From: Azoarcus sp.
Lineage (GTDB): Bacteria; Pseudomonadota; Gammaproteobacteria; Burkholderiales; Rhodocyclaceae
Direction: 5' to 3'
Length of the DNA stretch: 14,216 bases
Assembly (NCBI GenBank): GCA_023230755.1
Contig: JALNWS010000107.1
Location: 1 to 14,216 of the forward strand
Positions 7,490-13,334 of this stretch are shown piece by piece; the stretch's first letter is position 1; each line of letters opens with the position of its first letter. Position numbers and translations under genes: made by a program. The notes below the pieces were generated by a model, which saw nothing but the letters and a program-made list of their open reading frames with translations, did not search any database and had not been told where the DNA came from.

Positions 7490-8269
7490 CTACAGCGTGG
7501 CAAGCGTGTCGTATGCGAGCTTTGCGATAAGAACTGTAACGACCGCAAGGAACATCTTACGCACAAATCCCGTCCCATGACGAAGTGCTGTCCGTGAGCC
7601 GGCGATCGCGCCGCACAGATTACACACGGCCATGAGCAGTGCCAGCTTCCAGAGAATATCGACGTTCTTTGCGAAGTAGGCAATCGCCGCAAAATTCGTC
7701 GCAACGTTTACGATCTTAGCGGTTACCGAGGCCCGCAAGAAATCCATGCCGAGGAAGCGGATGAACAGAAAAATCAGAAAGCTCCCGGTCCCCGGACCGA
7801 AGAAGCCGTCATAGAAGCCGAGCACTAGTCCGATTGCCATCGCAATCAGGGTCGTCCTGAAGTCATGCGGCCCTTCGGTCGAGATGGAACCGAGATCCTT
7901 GCGCATGAAGGTATAGCCGGCCACAACAACCAGTAGCAAGAGGATGAGCGGGCGCAATACCGTCGGAGGCATATAGGCGACGGCCTTCGCGCCATACCAA
8001 GAACCGATCAGGGCCGCGACGGCGCCCGGCAAAGCAACTCGCCACGGTATGGTCACGCGTCGTCCATACTGTATGGCGGCACTAGTGGTACCGATGATGC
8101 TTGCCACCTTGTTGGTTCCAAAGAGCACAGCGGGCTGTACAGAAGGAAACGCGGCAAACAGTGCCGGAATCTGCACCAGCCCACCACCGCCAACGACTGC
8201 GTCTATAAAGCCCGCACAGAACGCACCCACACCCAGGACAAGATAAAGACCGTATGTATCAATCAACAT
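7490..8269 (-). CDS. TSUP (TauE/SafE, YfcA-like) membrane permease
   Basis: Integral membrane protein of 259 residues, the usual length for the TSUP family (DUF81), whose members move sulfur-containing or organic anions such as sulfite or sulfoacetate. The closest match I recognise is E. coli YfcA, of unproven substrate. Two internal repeats each carry a glycine-rich motif: GFIDAVVGGGGL near residues 20-31, followed by FGTNKVAS, and GFYDGFFGPGTGSF at 151-164. About eight hydrophobic segments are visible. The start ATG (8269-8267) comes 3 bases after the stop of the upstream methyltransferase gene and shares one base with a parS site. No Shine-Dalgarno sequence is visible because the parS sequence occupies that position, so translation probably depends on coupling. 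The substrate cannot be inferred from sequence. Confidence 0.9.
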   Translation of the reverse strand: MLIDTYGLYLVLGVGAFCAGFIDAVVGGGGLVQIPALFAAFPSVQPAVLFGTNKVASIIGTTSAAIQYGRRVTIPWRVALPGAVAALIGSWYGAKAVAYMPPTVLRPLILLLLVVVAGYTFMRKDLGSISTEGPHDFRTTLIAMAIGLVLGFYDGFFGPGTGSFLIFLFIRFLGMDFLRASVTAKIVNVATNFAAIAYFAKNVDILWKLALLMAVCNLCGAIAGSRTALRHGTGFVRKMFLAVVTVLIAKLAYDTLATL

Positions 8270-8284
8270 GTTTCACGTGGAACA
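8269..8284. promoter_or_regulatory. parS centromere site embedded in a gene junction
   Basis: The plus strand reads TGTTTCACGTGGAACA; its complement is TGTTCCACGTGAAACA, exactly the classical B. subtilis parS sequence. Read on the minus strand it encodes the last codons of the methyltransferase gene (TGT TCC ACG), its TGA stop, the AAC spacer and the A of the TSUP start codon. It lies 786 bases from the other parS and about 5 kb from dnaA. Confidence 0.94.
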
Positions 8285-9055
8285 TTGCATAAAGGGTCCA
8301 CGCGCAAGCATGAACAGTCGCCTGAAAGGAAAGAGCACCGAACCGTCAGACCGTTGCGGATACACCTGAGTCAACATCGCTTTCAGCTGAGAACCAAACC
8401 TTGCAGTCAGCTCAGGACTTAATCGAGCGAAATACGGTACCAGCGTACTGCCCGCAAGCCACTCGAATACCGCATCCTCTCCGGTCAGCTGCTGGTAATA
8501 GGTCGTCTCCCACACCTCAACCGCACGGAAGTGCGTCGAGAGAAGAAGCTGATAAGCGGCAGCTTCAAGCACTTCCCCCATCCGCACACTGCCGAGCACA
8601 TCGGACCACTCCGCGCTCGCTGCAAGTGTCCTGATGAGGCCGTGAGAGGGTGCAGAAAAATTCGCTGGCATCTGCACAGCCATCACGCCATCCCGAGCCA
8701 CCATTCCCGCCAATCTGGCGAACAAGCCCGGATGATCCTCCACCCAATGCAAGGCCGCATTTGAGAACAGCAACTCAACCGGTTCGTCAGCACGCCAATG
8801 TGAAATATCGGCGTCGATCCACTGCGCCTGAGGCAGCCCGCGGCGCGCCAGCGCCAGCATTTCGTCCGACTGATCAACGCCGGTCAGTTTCGCAGCGGGC
8901 CAGCGTTGCAAAAGCAGCTTGGCAACATTGCCGGGGCCGCAGCCGAGATCGACAATGTTGCGCGGCGCCCTCATCGAGATGCGCCCCATGAGATCAAGTG
9001 CGGGGCGCAGGCGCAAATCGTGAAACTCGAGATAGCGGTCTGGATCCCAGGTCAT
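8273..9055 (-). CDS. tam: Trans-aconitate 2-methyltransferase-like protein
   Basis: SAM-dependent methyltransferase of 260 residues. Tam methylates trans-aconitate, a toxic by-product of the TCA-cycle intermediate cis-aconitate, at a carboxyl group. The match to E. coli Tam runs the whole length: W-D-P-x-x-Y-L near the start, cofactor motif VDLGCGPGNVAKLL (35-48) with acidic D61 after the next strand, SNAALHWVEDH (98-108), VMAVQMPANF, TTYYQQL and a C-terminal FRRLFMLARG. It starts at the ATG 9055-9053, whose A overlaps the TGA of the preceding small gene (TGATG), and it ends inside a parS site, which supplies its last three codons and stop. The exact methyl acceptor is inferred from the family, not shown. 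Confidence 0.86.
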   Translation of the reverse strand: MTWDPDRYLEFHDLRLRPALDLMGRISMRAPRNIVDLGCGPGNVAKLLLQRWPAAKLTGVDQSDEMLALARRGLPQAQWIDADISHWRADEPVELLFSNAALHWVEDHPGLFARLAGMVARDGVMAVQMPANFSAPSHGLIRTLAASAEWSDVLGSVRMGEVLEAAAYQLLLSTHFRAVEVWETTYYQQLTGEDAVFEWLAGSTLVPYFARLSPELTARFGSQLKAMLTQVYPQRSDGSVLFPFRRLFMLARGPFMQCST

Positions 9056-9336
9056 CAGTCCTGTTCCCCAGCGTACGTATCGGCACCGAAGCTGCGCCCC
9101 CTATCGTCAGCACCTACCAGAAGCCCGGCTGCCTGCTCGCGCCAATAGTGCAGGGCCGAAAAAAAGCCCTCCCACACACATCCGTTACAACCCCGCCCAC
9201 AACAACTGGTCGGGAACGGCGGGGCCGGGCGAAAAACGATGCCCGCGTGGGTGAGTAGCGCCTGGACGGCATCCATCACCCTGTTGGCGTCGTCAATGTG
9301 GCGCAGTGGTAGACGGAAAGGGTCGGGTTGGGTCAT
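9055..9336 (-). CDS. Small four-cysteine 'oxidoreductase-like' domain protein
   Basis: A 93-residue soluble protein with P-x-P-P-F-P-T-S followed by CCGRGCNGCVWE (C45, C46, C50, C53). The pattern P-T-x-C-C-x3-C-x2-C-V-W matches the 'oxidoreductase-like, N-terminal' family (Pfam PF09791 from memory), short proteins of unknown function whose four cysteines could bind a metal or an iron-sulfur cluster. The name is historical and no enzymatic activity should be read from it. The C-terminal 25 residues are Gly/Asp-rich and probably flexible. Its stop overlaps the tam start by one base (TGATG), so the two are translationally coupled. A 111-base spacer separates it from mnmE upstream. Confidence 0.78.
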   Translation of the reverse strand: MTQPDPFRLPLRHIDDANRVMDAVQALLTHAGIVFRPAPPFPTSCCGRGCNGCVWEGFFSALHYWREQAAGLLVGADDRGRSFGADTYAGEQD

Positions 9337-9447
9337 GGCTTATCAATCGGAAAATGGCTCACGAGCACGAAAGCTGGAGCGTGAAAAGCCCGGAACGCTC
9401 TTGGTACTCCACGGGGCCATGCCATGCGCATTACTCATGCGCAAACG
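9337..9447. other. Spacer between mnmE and the small cysteine-protein gene
   Basis: 111 bases with an imperfect hairpin candidate (GAGCGT at 9377-9382 and ACGCTC at 9395-9400, 12-base loop) without a following T-run, and a direct repeat of CATGCGCA (9423-9430 and 9436-9443). It may hold a weak terminator for mnmE or a promoter for the next genes; neither is clear. Confidence 0.35.
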
Positions 9448-10806
9448 TCACTTGCCGATGCAGAAGCGTGAAAAGATCACGCCAAGGAGGTCGTCAGCAG
9501 AAAACTCGCCCGTGATTTCGCCGAGTTGATCACCGGCCAGTCGCAACTCCTCGGCAAACAGTTCAAGTGCCGAAAGCTGCTCGCCTGCCGTGCGCACATG
9601 CGCGAGCGCTGCGCGCAACGCGAGCAGATGCCGTTCGCGGGCAAGAATCACATCCTCTCCGTGCGCATGCCATCCCGCCACACGCAGGAGTTCCCTGCGC
9701 AACAGCTCGATTCCGAGGCCTTCCCGTGCCGATACGCGCACGTCGATCTGCCCCTTGTGCTCCACCCGCGCGGGCGAGAGATCGCACAGATCGATCTTGT
9801 TGATGACCGTGATGCACTCAACGCCGGGAAGAAGATCGAGCGCGATATCCGTTCCGCCCGCCGCCTCACCCGGGCGGGACGCGTCGACAAGGCGCAGCAC
9901 CACATCGGCGCGTTCGAGCTCTCGCCGCGTGCGTTCGATACCGATCCGCTCCACCACGTCGATGGTATCGCGCAGCCCCGCAGTATCGATGATGTGCAAC
10001 GGAATCCCTTCGATCTGAATGGTCTCGCGCAGGGCATCACGGGTGGTGCCAGGCACTTCGGTCACGATTGCGCGATCTTCGCCCGCAAGTTGATTGAGCA
10101 GGCTCGACTTGCCAACATTCGGCGCACCGGCCAGTACGACGTTGAGACCGCTGCGCAGCAGCGCTCCCTGACGGGCACGATCGAGCACGCCTTCAAGCTG
10201 TTCGATGATTGCAGCCAGACGGGGCAGCGCTCTGGCCTTTTCGAGAAAGTCGATTTCTTCTTCGGGGAAATCCAGGGTCGCCTCAACAAGCATGCGCAAG
10301 TCGATCAGCGCGTCACGAATGCGATGGATTTCCCGCGAGAAGCGCCCTGACAGCGATCTCACCGCCGACTGCGCAGCCGCCGCAGTAGACGCCTCGATCA
10401 GGTCGGCAACGCTTTCGGCCTGGGCCAGATCAAGCTTGCCATTGAGAAAGGCACGCCGGGTAAACTCTCCGGGTGCTGCCAGACGGGCGCCGAGCGCAAG
10501 GCAGCGATCGAGCAACATCTGCATCACGACCGGGCCACCATGACCCTGCAGTTCGATGACGTCCTCGCCCGTAAACGACGCGGGCGCACGGAAGTAGATC
10601 AGAAGCCCTTCGTCAATGGGCTCCCCATCCGCCCCAAGAAAGCGATTGAAACTCGCAAGCCGGGGCTGGGGATCACGGCCGGTCAGTTCGCGGGCAAACG
10701 GCCCCAGCCCCGCCCCTGAAACACGAACGACGCCGACGCCTCCCCGGCCCGGCGCCGTCGCAATCGCGGCGATCGTGTCAGGCGGGCTTGCTGCCAGCCT
10801 TGCCAC
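9448..10806 (-). CDS. mnmE: tRNA uridine-5-carboxymethylaminomethyl(34) synthesis GTPase MnmE
   Basis: GTPase that, with MnmG, installs the carboxymethylaminomethyl or aminomethyl group on the wobble uridine of certain tRNAs. The protein has 452 residues, the normal length. The N-terminal folate-binding domain starts DTIAAIATAPGRGGVGVVR (10-28) and includes APASFTGED and LNGKLDLAQAE. The inserted G domain has G1 GAPNVGKS (227-234), PGTTRDA, G3 DTAGLR (274-279) and G4 NKID (336-339). The C-terminus is the hallmark FCIGK, with C450. The start is a GTG that overlaps the end of yidC by 29 bases, preceded by GAG inside yidC; no later start keeps the conserved N-terminus. The partner gene mnmG is not in the window. 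Confidence 0.97.
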   Translation of the reverse strand: MARLAASPPDTIAAIATAPGRGGVGVVRVSGAGLGPFARELTGRDPQPRLASFNRFLGADGEPIDEGLLIYFRAPASFTGEDVIELQGHGGPVVMQMLLDRCLALGARLAAPGEFTRRAFLNGKLDLAQAESVADLIEASTAAAAQSAVRSLSGRFSREIHRIRDALIDLRMLVEATLDFPEEEIDFLEKARALPRLAAIIEQLEGVLDRARQGALLRSGLNVVLAGAPNVGKSSLLNQLAGEDRAIVTEVPGTTRDALRETIQIEGIPLHIIDTAGLRDTIDVVERIGIERTRRELERADVVLRLVDASRPGEAAGGTDIALDLLPGVECITVINKIDLCDLSPARVEHKGQIDVRVSAREGLGIELLRRELLRVAGWHAHGEDVILARERHLLALRAALAHVRTAGEQLSALELFAEELRLAGDQLGEITGEFSADDLLGVIFSRFCIGK

Positions 10807-12421
10807 GCTCGATCATCCGCGTAATCTGCCATTGCTGAGCAATCGACAGGATGTTGTTCACAACCCAGTACAGCACCAGACCAGACGGGAACCACAGGAA
10901 CATGAAGGTGAACACGATCGGCATTGCCATCATGACCTTGGCCTGCAGCGGATCCGGCGGCGTCGGGTTGAGCTTCATCTGGATCAGCATCGACGCACCC
11001 ATGATGATCGGCAGGATGAAGTACGGATCCTTGGCGGACAGATCCTGAATCCAGCCCAACCAGGGTGCCTGACGCATCTCCACGCTACCGAGCAGCACCC
11101 AGTACAGCGCGATGAACACCGGGATCTGCACCAGGATCGGCAGGCAACCGCCGAGCGGGTTGATCTTTTCGGTGCGATAAAGCGTCATCATCTCCTGCTG
11201 CATCTTGGCCTTGTCGTCGCCGTACAGCTCCTTCATGCGCTTCATACGCGGTCCCAGCACGCGCATCTTGGCCATCGACTTGTAACTGGCCGCAGACAGC
11301 GGGAAGAACAGCGCCTTCAGCATGACCGTAACCAGGATGATGGCCCAGCCCCAGTTGCCGAGCATGTCATGCAACCACGACAACACCCAGAACAGCGGCG
11401 CTGCAATCACGGTCAGCCAGCCGTAATCCACCACAAGATTAAGACCGGGTGCGATGCCTTCAAGCTTGTCCTGCTCCTGGGGGCCGACATACAGACGGGA
11501 CGCCGTCTTGCCGGCGGCGCCCGGTGCAATCGCCTCTACCGGCAGGATAACGCCCGCTGAATACAGACCATTCCCCACCTTGCGCGCGAAGAACTCACGT
11601 TCGACGCCTGCTTGAGGCAACCACGCGCTGACAAAGTAGTGCTGCACCATCGCCACCCAGCCATCCGGGGCAGTCTTGATGATCTTCGCCTTTCCTTCGT
11701 CAATATCCGCGAACTTGACCTTCTGGTACTTGGCTTCGTCGGTATAGAACGCAGGACCGGTAAAGGTGGTCACACCAAACGCCTGCACCTGCTCGGCCGG
11801 TTCACCGTCACGCGTGAGCTGGAAGTAGGCATGACCGGAGACAGGCTCGCTGCTGCCGTTGGTGATCTCGTAATCGACATTCACCAGATAGCTGCCACGA
11901 TGGAAGGTCATCAGCTTGGTGACCTTCACCCCGTTCTGCACCGGCGCTTCCAGGCGAAGCACCAGGGTATCCTCGCCGTCCTTCATCGTCTGCTCGCCTT
12001 CGGGCAGCGCGAACACAGTGCGATGATTGGGGAGATCGGTGCCGATCAGGCCGGATTCCGCCGCATAACGATGAACTTCGCCGTTGTCGAACAACAGGAA
12101 GCCACGATCATGGTCAGAGGTGGATTTCTGTTTGACCAACTCGAGCCGGACGATGCTGCCGCCTTCGGCGGAGATGTCAGCACGCATCAGGTCAGTGACC
12201 ACGTGCACCGTCGGCGCTGCCGACGCCGCTGCAGTCGCAGGCAGTGCCGATGCACCAGGCGCGGCGCTTGCACTTGGCGTGGGAACCGAAGCCCCCCCGG
12301 AGTTGGCGGCGGCGGCAACGGGTGCCGGCGCGGCGGGTTGGTTATGTTTGATCCACCCGTCCCACAGCATGACCAGGGACAGAGAGAAAACCAGGAGTAG
12401 GATGAGGCGACGTTGATCCAT
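10778..12421 (-). CDS. yidC: Membrane protein insertase YidC
   Basis: Inner-membrane insertase that folds and inserts membrane proteins alone or with SecYEG. The 547 residues show an uncleaved N-terminal membrane anchor (about 5-22), an Ala/Pro/Ser-rich linker (about 28-70), a large periplasmic beta-domain (about 71-335) and the conserved five-helix core. The core includes the cytoplasmic hairpin YKSMAKMRVLGPRMKRMKEL (380-399) and NPLGGCLP. The groove position that is R366 in E. coli is K369 here (VMLKALFFP), a conservative swap that keeps the positive charge. The C-terminus is basic (MIERGKAGSKPA). It follows rnpA after 129 bases with no yidD between them, and its end overlaps mnmE. Confidence 0.97.
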   Translation of the reverse strand: MDQRRLILLLVFSLSLVMLWDGWIKHNQPAAPAPVAAAANSGGASVPTPSASAAPGASALPATAAASAAPTVHVVTDLMRADISAEGGSIVRLELVKQKSTSDHDRGFLLFDNGEVHRYAAESGLIGTDLPNHRTVFALPEGEQTMKDGEDTLVLRLEAPVQNGVKVTKLMTFHRGSYLVNVDYEITNGSSEPVSGHAYFQLTRDGEPAEQVQAFGVTTFTGPAFYTDEAKYQKVKFADIDEGKAKIIKTAPDGWVAMVQHYFVSAWLPQAGVEREFFARKVGNGLYSAGVILPVEAIAPGAAGKTASRLYVGPQEQDKLEGIAPGLNLVVDYGWLTVIAAPLFWVLSWLHDMLGNWGWAIILVTVMLKALFFPLSAASYKSMAKMRVLGPRMKRMKELYGDDKAKMQQEMMTLYRTEKINPLGGCLPILVQIPVFIALYWVLLGSVEMRQAPWLGWIQDLSAKDPYFILPIIMGASMLIQMKLNPTPPDPLQAKVMMAMPIVFTFMFLWFPSGLVLYWVVNNILSIAQQWQITRMIERGKAGSKPA

Positions 12422-12550
12422 CGGGTTCGAGGTCGTACTGTCGTTAGTCAGGGAACGGAATGATACCCGCCCTGAGAGAAAAACAAGCGCGGCCCGGCAT
12501 CAATCTGACCCCGGGGCGAAAAGAACCATGCTTGATCGACGGCTCAATAC
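12422..12550. other. rnpA-yidC spacer without yidD
   Basis: Only 129 bases separate rnpA from yidC, too few for the roughly 70-codon yidD gene, and no frame shows the YidD motifs (CRFxPTCSxY, HPGGYDPVP). On the minus strand a CCCGG/CCGGG stem is followed after a few bases by TTGTTTTT, a possible weak terminator, and TTGTTT with TATCAT 15 bases later could be a yidC promoter with a short spacer. Both are tentative. Confidence 0.4.
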
Positions 12551-12913
12551 TCACAAACGCGGCAATCGCGACAGCAACTGCAGCAGATCCTGATTGAGCT
12601 CGGCGCGCGTCGCAGTCGCCACAGGCGCATGCAGGCGCACGATCAGATCGCATGCCGGCGTGTCGGTACGCTGGCGCCGAAAAATCTCGCGCGCGATGCG
12701 TTTGACCAGATTGCGTACATTGGCCCGCTTCGCCAGCTTTTTGGCCACGACCACGCCCAGGCGGGCGGTGTCGAGCCCGTTGGGCCGGTAATGCAGCATG
12801 TAGAATCGGCCCCGAAGGGCACGCCGAAAAGCAAAAACGGATGAAAATTCATCCGTTTTGTGCAGTCTGTGAGCGCTGCGAAAACCTTCATCAGCGCTCG
12901 AGGGGTCAATCAC
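12551..12913 (-). CDS. rnpA: Ribonuclease P protein component
   Basis: Protein subunit that helps RNase P RNA bind and cleave precursor tRNA. From the GTG at 12913 it has 120 residues, the family length. It shows the family opening SAHRLHKTDEFSSVF, the hydrophobic strand RLGVVVAKKLAKRA and the RNA-binding 'RNR' region (VRNLVKRIARE, about 66-76). The usual RNRxKR is slightly altered to RNLVKR. The GTG starts one base after the rpmH stop (TGA G GTG), so translation is probably coupled to rpmH. Longer frames starting at 12976 overlap rpmH heavily and have no family support. Confidence 0.93.
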   Translation of the reverse strand: MIDPSSADEGFRSAHRLHKTDEFSSVFAFRRALRGRFYMLHYRPNGLDTARLGVVVAKKLAKRANVRNLVKRIAREIFRRQRTDTPACDLIVRLHAPVATATRAELNQDLLQLLSRLPRL

Positions 12914-12914
12914 C

Positions 12915-13049
12915 TCAGACGGCGAGGCGATGACGGCCCTTGGCGCGACGGGCACGGATGACCGCACGACCGCCACGGGTCTTCATGCGGACCAGAAAGC
13001 CGTGGGTGCGCTTGCGACGAACGACGGAGGGTTGGTAAGTGCGTTTCAT
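12915..13049 (-). CDS. rpmH: Large ribosomal subunit protein bL34
   Basis: Ribosomal protein L34, 44 residues, very basic: MKRTYQPSVVRRKRTHGFLV at the start, then RMKTRGGRAVIRARRAKGRH near the end. It matches the family along its full length. It heads the rpmH-rnpA unit and is read away from dnaA. A strong promoter lies about 30 bases upstream. Confidence 0.98.
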   Translation of the reverse strand: MKRTYQPSVVRRKRTHGFLVRMKTRGGRAVIRARRAKGRHRLAV

Positions 13050-13081
13050 GATCGGCTGCCAGTGGTAAGGTCAAACGATAT

Positions 13082-13110
13082 ATTTAATGTGATAGCCCCC
13101 TGTTTGTCAA
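13082..13110 (-). promoter_or_regulatory. rpmH promoter (sigma70 type)
   Basis: On the minus strand a perfect TTGACA -35 (13110-13105), a 17-base spacer and TTAAAT as -10 (13087-13082, four of six consensus bases; TAAATA one base on is an alternative). This is the best promoter in the window, placed 33 bases before the rpmH start codon, and its AT-rich -10 region lies in the candidate origin. Confidence 0.75.
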
Positions 13111-13175
13111 GAGGAATTCACAACAAGGGAGATCCTCCTCTTCAGCAGCGATTCCGCGACTTCGATGCGCGTGCC

Positions 13176-13184
13176 TGTGGATAA
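13176..13184 (-). promoter_or_regulatory. DnaA box (exact consensus TTATCCACA on the minus strand)
   Basis: TGTGGATAA on the plus strand is the complement of the strongest DnaA-binding sequence. It lies 16 bases before a TAGAAT hexamer, so it could also mediate autoregulation of dnaA. Confidence 0.8.
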
Positions 13185-13200
13185 GTCTTGCGTCGACGGG

Positions 13201-13206
13201 TAGAAT
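13201..13206 (+). promoter_or_regulatory. Possible dnaA promoter -10 element
   Basis: TAGAAT is a good -10 hexamer on the dnaA strand, but no -35 hexamer is visible at the right distance; the DnaA box occupies that region. This would fit a DnaA-regulated promoter, but the support is one hexamer. Confidence 0.25.
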
Positions 13207-13334
13207 TGCGCCCTTGACCATCCCGCCGGCACACGACACAGCGCTTTCCGCTGCTGTCCCCCGACGGGCTTATTCCCAGAACAGGCCTTAAGGCCGTCGC
13301 TCCCGCTACGCCTCGTGTTGCAGGCGCGGCATGT

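Larger units (their letters stand above)
13050..13334. other. rpmH-dnaA intergenic region, candidate oriC
   Basis: 285 bases between divergent rpmH and dnaA, a position that often holds the chromosomal origin in proteobacteria. It contains one exact DnaA box (TGTGGATAA, 13176-13184), one near match (TTATTCCCA, 13270-13278, one mismatch to TTATNCACA), an AT-rich stretch around 13075-13095 that could serve as an unwinding element, and the palindrome GGCCTTAAGGCC (13284-13295). A functional oriC normally has several DnaA boxes, so this may be only part of the origin or only the dnaA control region. Confidence 0.5.

Noticed and set aside
10616..11560. 314-codon plus-strand open frame opposite mnmE and yidC
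   Set aside because: Antisense to two conserved genes, His/Gln/Arg-rich composition and no domain.
12200..12205. CACGTG core inside yidC considered as a parS site
   Set aside because: Flanks do not match the parS arms (no TGTTT/AAACA).
12444..12653. Small minus-strand open frame at the rnpA end considered as yidD
   Set aside because: It lacks all YidD motifs and mostly overlaps rnpA in another phase.
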